Assembly (NCBI GenBank): GCA_921293015.1
Contig: OV121090.1
Coordinates: 22,458,304 to 22,522,303 of the forward strand
Reading direction: 5' to 3'
DNA: 64,000 nt
Source: Phorcus lineatus
Lineage: Eukaryota > Mollusca > Gastropoda > Trochida > Trochidae
Made by a program: the position numbers and the translations under genes. This document shows, piece after piece, positions 12,761 to 24,120 of the stretch (its first letter is position 1; each line of letters begins with the position of its first letter). Under the pieces are notes generated by a model that saw nothing but the letters and a program-made list of their open reading frames with translations, did not search any database and was not told where the DNA came from.

Positions 12761-15355
12761 GCTCTTGGATTGTTGTTCAAATACATTTGAAATACATTGT
12801 AAAATGTATGTTACTGTCATGTTGAACATCATATGCCGAGGAGCTCGGCCTGAGTGTAATACATTTCTGATCTGTTCTAAAGATTGAATTCAAGAGGCAT
12901 TCAATTGATACCACTTGCTAAATCAACGTATTTGATTCAACTCAACTCCTTCCTATACCCTGACAGCGTCTAAATTCATCTTGTTTCCATGGAAACGAAA
13001 ACATTTTAATTTAAGAATGCTGAAAATGTCGAAAGACCCATCTTCAGTAGGTGGATATTACTCGATCAAAGTGTCAGAAAGATGGATAAATCGTATACGT
13101 TTTGCTCCAAAAATAAAGCAACCTTTACCTAGAAACCAAATCATAGTTGTTTGCAGGCTAACGAAAACATCTCAGTAGGCGAGGAACACATGCCCAGTTT
13201 CAGAAATATTTGAAAAACGAGCTTTTTAATGTTTTAATAAAAAAAATTGGGAAAAAGTTTACCGTACTGGCGGACAGAGTGACTATTTTCAAGACAATAT
13301 TACATAATAGGATAAAAAAAAACTCATGTTTTGCCAATTTATCATTTGTGTTTGAGACTTTCGCACGTTTCAAACAGGTAACAATCTTTTAGACAAACCC
13401 ATTATTAAATTTTATTAATCCAAACCTACACTCCAAACCGTATATAAGCCAGGGAACGAATACATTATGAAACCTATTTCTTAAACAAAAACACAGTCTC
13501 CATTGAATGTAGTTATAGAGACAAGGACGCTCCAATTTCAAATTGTCATGAAGTAATGACAAAGATCGACATAACATTTCGAATTAACAAAGATTTCTAT
13601 CTAAATAACCCATTCAGTTTAAAACTGCTCCGACATTCCAGTAAGAAGAATATGCTGCCAGATAATTTCGCACTTTGGGTAAATAAGCCTCCCATTCATT
13701 TACATGACGTGCAAAGAAAAGAATCCGCGCCTTTCCATGTACTGTTCGGGAATTGTCTTCGGTTTTAAAATAACTACACACCAGTAACATTTAACTTGCC
13801 TATTCCGTGTACATGTATGTATTTAACTTAAACAGCATAATCTCATTACCGAATTAATACAATCTTTCGTTGTATCAAAAAAATCTACAGTCATATATGG
13901 CTTGAACCTTTGCTGGAATTACTCTTGAAGGGACGTATCGATGTATTGTTACACAGCATTCAATTGCAGACAACACACAATTAGGCCTAAAGCGATAACA
14001 AGCTATTCCGGCCATGCTATATCCTAATGATGCATCTGCTTCTTGTAAATGGCTATTCCTGTACAGTTGAACCACGAATAACAAGCCCCTGGCTGACAAA
14101 CACTACAGGAAATGGAGATTAACAACGTGATAGTTAAACACACAGACTTTCAGTTATTTTAACCTATGTGAAGGTAAAAGTGTTTTCATCAAAAACAATT
14201 GGTATTGGTATTCATGTATTTATTATCTAGGAAAAGGATCAAATTTCAAATTACATGGTTACATTTGTTCTTTATTTACTTTTTTGGTTTGGATTATGAC
14301 TTTAATTATATTTACATCGTTTTGTTACGAAAGTCATACTATCATAACATGTATTAAACTGTTAATTATGGTCTAAGATTATCCAGGAGTGACAAATTGA
14401 CCAGTGAGGTCGGTTATGGACATCAGCATATGATCATTTCAGAGATATTAATATCATGATGATAATTAATGTTTATTAATTTGTCAAATTAAAACGTGCT
14501 TTTCATACTTATATGAGACAAATATTATAAGAGTTCATACTTTTAACAGTCAAATATTGATATCCTTAAATGTTGATTAAGTCATATATCTAATCACATT
14601 TCATATATGTCTAAATGGATGCCAAAAATACAGACAAATTATGAAAATAGGGATGTCTTTCTTCAATAAGTTGAAGTGTTGATATCGTTGAACGTAACCT
14701 TATTGAAGTATTGAATTCTACAATCATATTCAACGGTGACATTAAATTGTAGGAAGAGTTTATTGTCATATCAGATGCGTTTGTAAACGTTGTCTTAATG
14801 AAAGATATTCGGTAGTCTTCATTGTAAAAGTTAAAGAAGTATTTTGGCCTACACCTTATTATTGATATGTTAACTAAGACTTGGGATAGTCATTAACAAA
14901 TGAATTTATAGGAACTTACTATCACACTTTATTCACTGAGTATATGAATTAATCCAAGAAGAGAGGGTAATCATAAACACTGTTTTAGTTAGTTAATAAC
15001 TTTATATGGAAATAACCCAAGATGACATAGAAAAAGTAATTAAAAAAACAATTTTGGTTAATAATAATGACACATTCAGATGTGAATGTAAAAATATATG
15101 CTCTGAGAAGGCATAGTAAAACAATTATATACACAACCATAAGTCTGTATGACCTTTATCTACAAGGAAGTTGAAGTCACAAAATATGGACGTATACGTT
15201 GATATCCAATTACAATAGTTCCCAATCATATGTGCGCAAGGTGACAATCATAGGCTTAGTTGCCACTGTCTAATTAAGAAAGAAATAAGAATAAACATGT
15301 GGATAATGACCCCTTTACATCCTTCCATAATCCTCCTACAATCATTAAATCCTAA
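12761..15355. other. Intergenic, no gene seen
   Basis: This is AT-rich noncoding DNA. The segment 12917-12965 (GCTAAATCAACGTATTTG... CTCCTTCCTATACCCTGA) resembles one end of the MITE family seen at 27787-27955 and 37991-39562. ORFs of 60-74 codons at 12981, 13210, 13556 and 13875 are unrelated to any family I know and show no coding signature. Confidence 0.6.
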
Positions 15356-15363
15356 TGACGTCA
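15356..15363. promoter_or_regulatory. CRE-like octamer upstream of the GPCR gene
   Basis: A perfect palindromic cAMP-response element, TGACGTCA, lies 105 bp before the GPCR start codon. This octamer binds CREB/ATF bZIP factors in animals. No clear TATA box was seen nearby. Four other copies in the window (21111, 21135, 26253, 26276) lie in repeat DNA, so chance or repeat origin cannot be excluded. Confidence 0.4.
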
Positions 15364-15467
15364 ATGTAATTAACAGTAAATCTGTGGTAACGAAGACAGT
15401 GACAAATCAACGAGTGTCATGACTCGGATCCAGATGAGAGAGCTTTGCTGTCCATCTGAGTAGTAAC

Positions 15468-17294
15468 ATGAAGCTCGTGAGTTCCAGGTGGTTTGCACTT
15501 CTGCTCCTCACCACCAAACATGTTCAGGCTTCTATCATCGCAAGCGAGTCAAACGCTTCGAATGCTGTCACAAACCAACAGTTTACTACTGCTAAATATG
15601 TTGAAAGCTCAACAGGAAACGCAAACTTTGAGAATTACAGCGTTTTACCGACAATTCCAAGTTCATCGTTGCAAAACGTGACGGATATCAACAGTGACGA
15701 CTATTCATACCGAACACAAAGAAACAGCCATGACTCTTCGAGAGAGCAGACCTTAAGCTTCCCTAATGCATATCCGGAAAACTCGACAATGACAGATTCA
15801 GGACCGAAAGATGGACTCTCTCATGGGATAACTTGGAGAATGGACGAGGACGTTACTACTGAACCGTTTATAGCAAAGGATGTTGCCGAGGACATCATAT
15901 TTTTGGGTCCGACCAACAATACAACTTTCATTGATGCAATTATCAATATCTCAACGACTGATCTGACACAGACTGCAGGAGTTACTGCTATGACAACAGA
16001 TCTATCTACTGTGATGAAAGATTCAGCAACGACTGCTTTGTTGACATTTGAAACAACAAGTGTTAATGAAAGCTCAACTTTGGTAAGTAAGGCAGCTCTT
16101 ACGGCTATGTTTGATTCAATTCCAGTGACATCAATAGCTAATAACAACGTCAGTCAAGATTCTACCACCAAGCATGATTCACCAGCGACTGACGTTTCAA
16201 TGACTGTTGGTTCAGTCTCCAACAAAACAAGCAACATGACTGATAATTCTGATGTCAATGCAAGTGATGACGATTATAGGATGGACAGACTGTCAAAGGG
16301 GGTTATTGTTTTAGTAATCATCGTTGGCACAGTAAGCTTGGTGCTAAATATTCTCAACGTCGTTATCTACAGTAAACAGAAAACAGCATCAGCTTGTTAC
16401 ATCAACCTGCTGTGTGCCGTGGACATTATGGAAAATCTGATGATTATTTGTGTTATGACCACGACACTCATGATCAATATTAATAGGAACGGGTGGGTCT
16501 ACTTCCTCTGGGTTAACTTTAGGACATGTCTGAAGCAACTCAGCCATACCATAAATGCTCTCATCTCGGCTGATCGATTCTTCGTCATTCATAAAATATG
16601 GAAAACCAAGAGTCGTGTTCAAAAATACCCAAAAACAATTGGTGGTATTATTACTTTTATTTTGCTTGTCAGCACTGCTGGGCGGGCGTCTACAGAGAAC
16701 ACGTCAGTTGAACAGTCGTCCTCTAGTTCCTGTTTTAAGGTTGCTGAAGAAAACACGAACATGACCGCTTCAAATCTGAATATTTCTCTCAACGGAATCA
16801 CAGAAGTAAATTCAGTTCTGGAGATTACGACTCCAGGAGTCTCATCAACTCTTACAACTAACATACTCATGGTCATCTTCATCTTCTTAAACCTGATCTT
16901 CCCCTATCTCATATTCTTTGTCATTGCTGTGTTTAACATAGCAGCTCTGGTGTCCATACGGAGACATTCCCAAGAAAGCAAACGACTAAACCTGTCGACG
17001 ACCACAAGAGACTCTGATGTCCAGCAGAGAAAACAGTCAACGATTCTCCTGACGATGACGAGTGTCTACGTCCTTCTGTCCCTGCCCTTCGCTCTCATTC
17101 GGTTTCTTATCGCCGTTCAGATGAGTCAGAAGGAGGAGACCTGCTGGAGTAACGTCCTCCTCAATATCGCTTTGCTCAGTGAGTCAATCACCAGTTCGTC
17201 GGATTTCCTGGTCTTTATCACGGTGAGCAAGAGCTTCCGTAATAAACTGAAGATGATATGTGATTGTGGTTCAAGGAGTAGGTCGAGCTCTTAG
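15468..17294 (+). CDS. Rhodopsin-like (class A) GPCR, orphan, FMRFamide-receptor-like, with a long Ser/Thr-rich ectodomain
   Basis: A single uninterrupted 608-codon frame. The ATG is preceded by an in-frame TGA at 15435-15437 and has A at -3. Residues 1-21 form a signal peptide. Residues ~22-275 are a Thr/Ser/Asn-rich ectodomain with many N-x-S/T sites. Seven membrane segments follow: TM1 ~278-300 (LNILNVVIY); TM2 ~311-335 with the class A Asp in CAVD; TM3 ending in DRF at 369-371, a variant of DRY; TM4 ~386-402; a long Asn/Ser-rich second extracellular loop; TM5 (FPYLIFF); TM6 with LSLPF, Pro ~539; TM7 ~567-590, where the usual NPxxY is replaced by SSDFLVF. The TM1/TM2/DRF/TM7-FR pattern resembles lophotrochozoan FMRFamide-type and chemosensory orphan receptors. 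Ligand and G-protein coupling are unknown. Lack of introns suggests retroposition or a lineage expansion. The GPCR call is firm; the subfamily is tentative. Confidence 0.88.
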   Translation: MKLVSSRWFALLLLTTKHVQASIIASESNASNAVTNQQFTTAKYVESSTGNANFENYSVLPTIPSSSLQNVTDINSDDYSYRTQRNSHDSSREQTLSFPNAYPENSTMTDSGPKDGLSHGITWRMDEDVTTEPFIAKDVAEDIIFLGPTNNTTFIDAIINISTTDLTQTAGVTAMTTDLSTVMKDSATTALLTFETTSVNESSTLVSKAALTAMFDSIPVTSIANNNVSQDSTTKHDSPATDVSMTVGSVSNKTSNMTDNSDVNASDDDYRMDRLSKGVIVLVIIVGTVSLVLNILNVVIYSKQKTASACYINLLCAVDIMENLMIICVMTTTLMININRNGWVYFLWVNFRTCLKQLSHTINALISADRFFVIHKIWKTKSRVQKYPKTIGGIITFILLVSTAGRASTENTSVEQSSSSSCFKVAEENTNMTASNLNISLNGITEVNSVLEITTPGVSSTLTTNILMVIFIFLNLIFPYLIFFVIAVFNIAALVSIRRHSQESKRLNLSTTTRDSDVQQRKQSTILLTMTSVYVLLSLPFALIRFLIAVQMSQKEETCWSNVLLNIALLSESITSSSDFLVFITVSKSFRNKLKMICDCGSRSRSSS

Positions 17295-17475
17295 ATGGCC
17301 TAAACGCGTTTATTTAAATTTCTGGAGACAGCTGTGCTAAGCCATCAATACTGAAAAATAATACATGTAGTTTCATAGTTATAGACAAAACATTAAAAGA
17401 CTGAAGGTAAGCTCCATAGAAACATAAAGGCTGCAACATTTCCGACCATCTCTTCTAAACGTTCTTGCATTGTCA

Positions 17476-17481
17476 AATAAA
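17476..17481 (+). promoter_or_regulatory. Poly(A) signal of the GPCR gene
   Basis: A canonical AATAAA lies 182 bp after the GPCR stop codon and gives a compact 3' UTR. A U-rich stretch (GGTTTTGTTGACATTTATT) starts within 30 bp downstream, as expected for a cleavage site. It supports the frame being a real transcription unit. Confidence 0.6.
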
Positions 17482-18872
17482 ACTATTTAACGTTATCGAT
17501 CCTGGTTTTGTTGACATTTATTCCATTACACAATTTGGTATGAGATGAGACTAGAGATGATGACCAAAGACGAGAACACCAGGGCGTGTTAACTTTTACT
17601 GTATAGCAGCTGTTCCCTTTTTGGAAACCAAACTATTATTAAAGGTTTATAAATACCTTATAAAAGCGACGAGTTCTCTAAGAAAAGGTAGGAGTCTGAT
17701 ACGACAACGGTTGCACAGGACGCACGAGCTGTTGGGAGCCTGCAGAGTTGCAGGAGTCTCATTCAAGCTTACAAAAAGACACTCCGCGATTCCATTGCAT
17801 TTTATTCGACAAAGGTATCCAAACACACATTAGGGTAATACTTATTCCACAACACTTCACTTATTCATTCTAAATTGGCAATGACATGACGACTGTTAGT
17901 TTTTAATGAAAAGCGAACGACACCTTTATGAAATTTATCACATATCGTAAATCCTTGATTAAAAACATGTCTTCTATATTTTTCTTATTTCTTCTTACTT
18001 TTTCAAACTGTGTGCACCATAGGCATCTATTTGAGGCAGGCTAATATTCAAAGCAGGCGAATAATTCTTGATAAGGTTCTACACACAGATAGGTAACTAT
18101 CCAAAACAAAACATCTTATCTCTTAGGGCATACCGTGCTTATTATCTTGTAATTACGTTGAAATTACCACAAATGAACCGATTAGTTTTTGTAAGTTACA
18201 GGTAATGCTTTAAATCTTCTTATTACCATGATTTACAACAAATCGTTGTGTATATCCACAAATATGAAAACTAAACTATATAAACACTCGTATAATGCAA
18301 ATAGAATTGGCAATAATATAGAAACTGAAAGCATGGCCGAGTACGTTATAAAGATTTTGAAATCCAGTTTAAAAGCCTTCTCTCTACAGAAGAAACTGTG
18401 TTCTAATATGTCAAAACACAAAAAAATTATATTTTAATCAATATAAACACATCATCAATAGCAAATACGATTCAGTCTCAGAACTAGACAACCATGTTCT
18501 GACAAGAAGACTATAAGTTCTTAATACATAGACGAATACATTCTAGTTTACCCTGAGCACAGAAAGGACTGAGGTGTTTCGGCATCATAACTAAATTTTC
18601 CATTTCCAGCCAGAGAAGTGCACTAAATTGAACAGAGGTTAGCGCAGACTTGTGCTACCTCCTTTGGGAAAGATCATCGAAAAGAGTACGTGAGCATGAA
18701 TTGTTAAAAAGATTTTGATTTAAACAGCCTTTTTGTCATGCTTCTACATTTTCACAAAACTTTATAAAGCCGTTGGCCTTCATCTTTTTTACATAACACT
18801 TGCAGTGAGTAAGACATATTCGACATAAGCGAAGAACCTATTATTTCAAGGCCTTGAAATGTAACCTAGGAT
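17482..18872. other. Intergenic, nothing recognised
   Basis: AT-rich DNA without coding signature. The overlapping ORFs of 60-70 codons at 17621 and 18228/18233 lie on both strands of the same stretch and match nothing. Confidence 0.6.
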
Positions 18873-18876
18873 TTAA

Positions 18877-19863
18877 AGGGCCACTGAGTATGTTAGTGTT
18901 TGTAACACAATTTTTTTTCAAAAACGCCTAAAAATTATATCAATTGGTAGAAAACTGTTTCATCTACAACGTGATATGTGAGAAATAGTATACCTACCAC
19001 AAAAAGTCGGTGTAATTATATTTCACCCGTACGATTAGCGCGAGCTACTGAATTATGATGCCATTACGCGGATTTTCCTTTTCTGTGTGCTACGTACATG
19101 TAAGCTCGGGTTTTAGTGATAACAAATAAACAAATACAATTTCTTTTCTTAAAATATTATTAACACTTGAAATTCGTGAAAAGAAATAACCATAATTTTT
19201 TTTTAAACAAAAGGATGACCCAAACTTGCAACACAAAAAAGGATGTTGTTGTTAATTTGATATAAAACATTAAGCAAATCAAAAAGATCTTTGTTCCGTC
19301 GAAGACTGAGAAATTATAGTAGATTCTGTTGTCACAAGATTGGTTTATGCTAATTATCTCCCCTTGCTCTATGGAAATCAAAAAGTTTATAAGAGTTACT
19401 TCGCCAACATCTTGATCATGATGTATATAATTTAGAACAACGTACAATGGGCGCTCTCAGTATGAATAGTCAAGTAACCTGCCCATATTAAAACGAATCA
19501 AAATCAAGCGAGTTTCACTTTCAAATAAATCATATATGTGTTTCGCCGTTTTGACTTTCCTTTTGTAGATCAACTTGTCCCCCTTCTGGTCTATCGTCGT
19601 TTTAACTGTATTCTGCTTCTCTTTTCCGTCCCCACCTGGTTATCTTTGTTTAAAGGATGGGAGCCACCTTCGACAACAATGCGTTGCGCAATAAAATAGT
19701 AAAGTCGATCTATTTATAGACACGGGAAACACCACAACTAATTAGTTAGATTTCTCGGCTGAATTGGGGTCGAAACAATTGGCGAAAAATTATGTAAAGA
19801 TCGTTCAACGAGATGGATTTTTGGCACTTTTTTCTAATTTGTATCAACATACTCTGTGGCCCT
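18877..19863. mobile_element. TTAA-flanked non-autonomous DNA transposon (987 bp)
   Basis: The inverted ends are AGGGCCACTGAGTATGTTA on the left, and the complement of AACATACTCTGTGGCCCT on the right. They agree over about 18 positions with one mismatch. TTAA directly flanks both sides (18873-18876 and 19864-19867). The first seven terminal bases equal those of the element at 4178-4642, so the two belong to one family or share a transposase. The interior has no transposase ORF; the 95-codon minus-strand ORF is AT-rich and unrecognised. Confidence 0.8.
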
Positions 19864-20365
19864 TTAATGAAAACGAATATGATTAAAACGATGAATGCAT
19901 TTTACAAGTGTAAACAGAGTACGATGTCGTTTTACAAGGAGTGATTTGCAAAAGAACCTACTCAAGCCGCAATTTAAGTATGATCAAGCATATTACTTAA
20001 TGTCTTCCTGTCGGGAAAATTATATACATGTATGGCAATGTCTTGAAATGGTTCTTTTCTAAATATCGTCACCTCGGTCAGATATTGATAAAGATACTCG
20101 CACGATTATCAGTATTGCACATAAAAAACTCTTGCCTCTGTCAGCGGGCAAACAGTATCCATATCTGACCTCTACAGCTGTCTCATTGCTTTATTGGCTA
20201 ATCCCTTGTGAGACTGTCGTTACCAGTCAGTGAACTACATTAAAGCGATCACATACCAAAACCTTTATTGAAGCTCATCGCTATTATGTATTCAAACATA
20301 GCTATTGAAGACAAAATGGGCCTTGTCGCAAACGTGTGTGACATGACGCCTCGTGTTGAGGTCGC

Positions 20366-20533
20366 TATTTAACCAAGATAATTGCAAAAAGACACATAAA
20401 TTAGTACAGAAAGTATTGGTATCTGCAAATTTATATTTAAGAATTAACTTATTTAACCAAGATAATTGCAAAAATTCATATTGATTTGTGTAGACAGTAT
20501 TGTTATCTGCAAATTTATGTTTAATAATCAACA
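20366..20533. repeat. 84-bp tandem repeat, two units
   Basis: TATTTAACCAAGATAATTGC starts at 20366 and again at 20450. Both units run on through an (AGTATTGGTATCTGCAAATT-like) stretch and TTTATATTTAA. They differ mainly in the middle ~20 bases. The 80-codon minus-strand ORF across it owes its internal repetition to this duplication. Confidence 0.8.
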
Positions 20534-20751
20534 TAAGAAGTCACTTTCTTCATATCATTTAAGTAGTCATATACATTTGTTCATTAAAGAATAATTGAGG
20601 ACAATAAGTATAAGACGGTCATAGAAATATATATTCACAATCTTCCTGTGACGGAGATAGCTCAACTCAGATAATGACATAATCAGACAGACCACTTTCT
20701 CCAGAGAATTGTATACATTTCACCAATTAGGAATTGCCTAACATTTATTGT

Positions 20752-21610
20752 AACATGACTTCGTTGTATCCTCGATTCTGATTGGTCGATTCGAAAAAAA
20801 ACCCTATGTTGAATGACAATGAATACCCGCAAATTAGCAAAGGCGAATCACCGCGAATTGATACAACATGTTCACTAGTGCCGGCCCGACTTGAGATTTA
20901 ATTTTCCAGTTTCTTAGAAGATTCGTGCCGTACATTGATTTGACAGTTGTCTTTGTCCTTTTTTGTAATGTGTCTACCGGTAGATATCACATATACACTT
21001 TAATATGATTTATTTTTAAAGAACGAAAATATTTTCAACTGGCTTTCTTAGTCCAAGTTTGCCGCAAAGTTTCATGCAGCCGCCTTCTTTCGAATGCCGT
21101 TCCCATGGTATGACGTCACAAAGGCCAACCGTTTTGACGTCACAATGTTTGCGTCGCTGTCACAATGGTTGTGGGCTAGTTCAAGACTTTTGTACTCGGG
21201 GTTTTACGATATTTTTCTACGAGCTTTATAATTGCTGATTTCGGTCTCGAATTAAATAAGTATGGTGTAAGGTCTCGCTGTTACGAATGCCACTATTTGC
21301 TAATATCACAACGATGTTTGTAATGTAAATATTGCCGGGAATTCACATTAGTTAGACCATTATCTCACCTCTAACAGAAGTAGAACAGTCGCAAAGTCCT
21401 TTCCACACAAAAATAAGTACGCAAAAACAGAGTTCGCTCTTAAACTTCTAATAACTAACGGTCATGTTACAATATCGATAAATAGTTGCGTTTGTAAAAT
21501 TTCCGGCATTCATTGTTATTCAACGCCCGCAAATTTAAGCGTTTAAAACCTCCGGCTAACAATGAATCCCGGAAATTTTACAAACGCAATCTTCTAATTA
21601 GAGGGCAACT
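20752..21610. mobile_element. Putative foldback/MITE element with paired CRE octamers
   Basis: The left part (GTTGAATGACAATGAATACC at ~20808, followed by CGCAAATTAG) is the inverse of CATTGTTATTCAAC near 21510. The right part holds a strong inverted repeat (21486-21589). Two exact TGACGTCA octamers, at 21111-21118 and 21135-21142, are 24 bp apart. A similar pair, 23 bp apart, lies at 26253 and 26276 next to another hairpin, after a comparable GC-rich stretch (GCCGCC/GCGGCGG). I infer a non-autonomous element family, but the exact ends and target-site duplication were not resolved. Confidence 0.45.
21486..21589. repeat. Inverted repeat, two 33-bp arms
   Basis: The arms are 21486-21518 and 21557-21589. 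They are complementary with a single mismatch (GGCATT versus GGGATT) and separated by 38 bp. The outer arms read TTGCGTTTGTAAAATTTCC and its complement. This can fold into a long hairpin. Confidence 0.85.
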
Positions 21611-22842
21611 TGAATTGCCAGCTAAATTTACTACCTTGGATTGATAAAATCATTTCATGTTAACCTGGAAAAAGAATTGCAACACCTGATTTGTTCCTGT
21701 CGTGATATAAATTCATAACATTAATTTTATTAAGTAGTAGTGAACAGCTTACCATGGTTCATACAAAGTATGAAGGTATGCAAACCAACAACCATGTCAT
21801 TAATTCCGAATTTTATCATTTATGAAACTGTAATCTGATTAAGCTTTGTAAAACTTTGTGTAACAGTTATTTTTACGGTCGACAGTTTTCTCATTATAGC
21901 AACGTTTTCATGGAATACTCGATACCTACTGAGCTCAAAACTGCTCTTAGACTCCTAGTAAAAGCCGTACTTTTAGCAGTGCACTTGCAGTGCTCTATTA
22001 CAAATTTACCCCGTTAAAAACATTTATCAAAATCTATGATAAATTACGAAATAATTTCGAAACGAAATTTCTTTACCAATAGGTAAATCTGTAACAGAGT
22101 AACTAAGTGATATCAGGTGTTATTTATATAGAAGTCCATATCAACTGGTTGAGAAGCCAAAACAAAATGGAACAACTATTACAAGAATCCTTGAAAAGAC
22201 AGCATAAATTTCAAATCCCCAATCAAGAGTCGACTTAATACATGGATTATAAATATCTCTCTTTATCTCATTATCATACCAGAAGATTTTTAATTTTGTG
22301 TAAATAAGGAGTAAAATAGCCAACACTCGTATTTTCAAATGCTGTGTTTCTTTCGTTTTTTTTGATAAATGACATTGACCAAAATATCCAAAAAAGATTT
22401 ATTGAGAAATTATCAGTGGAAGGAAATATCACATGTCAATAATAATTTGACAAACTGTAAAGATCAAAAGGCCCTTATCAGTTTTTTATGGTGGTTAAGA
22501 ACACTTATTATTATTACATGTCAATTCAAAATGAAAGGTCTTTTACGAGCTTTGTAATCTCAATAATGATGCACTGGCCTTTTTCACCTGCCAAATTTAT
22601 CTCGTCGTAAGCCAAGATAACACACGACAATCTGTTATTATTCACGTCAAAGTGTGTCCACTCAGACAAATGTGACCATTAAATGTGAATCCAAGCTTTT
22701 ATGACTTGGAAATGAGAGGCAATATAGATTGTTTTCGAGAAGGCCGTATTAATGGCAATATGGATGACACCACTGTGTCGTATTGCACGGTATTGGTGTA
22801 TGGGACAACTCACATTCTTGGATCAACTTCCGCCAGAGACTT

Positions 22843-23065
22843 GTCAACTTTGTCTGCAGTAGAAAATTGTTCTACGTGCAGTTAGTATTTCGTGCAACGC
22901 TACACTGAATGTCAGTGCAGTACCACCAATGATTCGCTATTTGAAGCCGTTGGTCGGAGGTTTCACCACACAAAGCAACAATAGTGTTGCGGGCTTTCTC
23001 CCTGCAATATTACTAGCAGTAAGTTACATACTCTTGAAAGCGTTAAGCTGCAAATCACCTCACCT
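22843..23065 (+). mobile_element. SINE copy, head missing
   Basis: The body matches the copy at 4798: TTTGTCTGCAGTAGAAAATTG, the GTGCAACGCTACACTGAAT block, GTGTTGCGGGCTTTCTCC, and a tail ATCACCTCACC. The tRNA-like A and B boxes are absent, consistent with 5' truncation or decay. Confidence 0.8.
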
Positions 23066-23235
23066 AACGTAATTGGAACTTACTCATAAAAGTATATTTG
23101 CAGTGTGTAACAGGTCGAGGACATTAGTGTTATTTGGTCATGATGAGCTCGATGTTTAATCAGTTTGATATATTAAGGTTTCCCCACTTTATGATTGGAC
23201 TGTAAGGCTAACGAAAATATTTCGTGTAATTACAA

Positions 23236-23694
23236 CTCATTCCTAATATAATAAGTAACTTCCTACACAACCTCTGTCTTAATACGAAGGTTTCTCGGGC
23301 ACGAAATGTAGAACGCTGATTGGATGCAATAAAAATTAGTTGTTCAATCAGCGACGCCGTTTCAAAAGTTATCATTCAAATCGCCTAAGTTATTTGCCGA
23401 AGCTTTAAAAAACCTAAACTTTATTCGAATATGCACCTTGCACTTTAAATCGTCGTCACAGAACCCATACGCCTCATATTGCGACTGCATCATTGCAAAG
23501 GCCTATGTGACAGCAAATATGTTAATCATTCATTCGGTGTTTTCATTGGCTGAAATATTGCCAGTTAGTTTAAGTTGTAAAATTGTCCCGCTAAGGGAAA
23601 CTGCCTGAAGCCGGAGAAACCTTCGTATTAAGACAGAGGTTGTATAGGAATTTATGACGGAGCTACCTCTGTGGGGAGAGAATGCCTCTGTCTC
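23236..23694. mobile_element. ~450-bp MITE, copy 1 of a tail-to-tail pair
   Basis: The right terminus (GAAACCTTCGTATTAAGACA...GGGGAGAGAATG, ~70 bp) is the inverse of the left terminus (CAACCTCTGTCTTAATACGAAGG at ~23269). The outermost left ~35 bp are degraded. The copy at 61805-62263 is the same element in reverse orientation and shares the interior (CGCTGATTGGATGCAAT, TTCATTGGCTGAAATATTGC). The 71-codon ORF here and the 89-codon ORF at 61753 look similar only because both read through this repeat. Confidence 0.8.
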
Positions 23695-23711
23695 GGTTCT
23701 TGCGTACTTAC

Positions 23712-24120
23712 CATTCTCTCCAAAAAGAGGTAGCTCCGTCATCAATTCCTATACAACCTTTGTCCTAATACTAATGTTTCATGCTCTAGAAAAATCTGAT
23801 TGGATACATTAAATAATTGTTGTGCAATCAGCAACGCTGTTTCAAAAGTAATCATCCAAAACGCCTCAATTATATCCACGTGCTTTGAGAAAGGTTAAGT
23901 TTATTCCTTTAAACTTTGACTCTTCCTAATAGAACATCTTCGCCTTTTTCATCGACAGCACAATTGCGTTTGCCTGTGTGACAACAAATATGATATCCAT
24001 TTATGTGTTTTTTTCACTGGCTGAACATTGGGGAACCTGCAAGAGGTTCGAGAAGACTTCGTAATGAAGAGAGGTTGTATATGAATTAATGACGGAGCTA
24101 CCTCAATGGGGAGAGAATGG
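23712..24120. mobile_element. ~410-bp MITE, copy 2, adjacent to copy 1
   Basis: It starts CATTCTCTCC and ends with the inverse, GGGGAGAGAATG. Both ends carry AGGTAGCTCCGTCAT or its complement plus CCTATACAACCT. The interior parallels copy 1 (ATCTGATTGGATACATTA, GTGCAATCAGCAACGCTGTTTC) but is more diverged and shorter. It sits only 17 bp from copy 1, so the abutting ends form a large palindrome at about 23630-23770. Confidence 0.8.

Noticed and set aside
15821..16147. 108-codon ORF antisense to the GPCR
   Set aside because: It is a shadow of the Thr/Ser-rich coding sequence and has no independent features.
23530..23745. ORF with protein similarity to the ORF at 61753-62022
   Set aside because: Similarity comes from both reading through copies of the same MITE; neither has a conserved start or domain.
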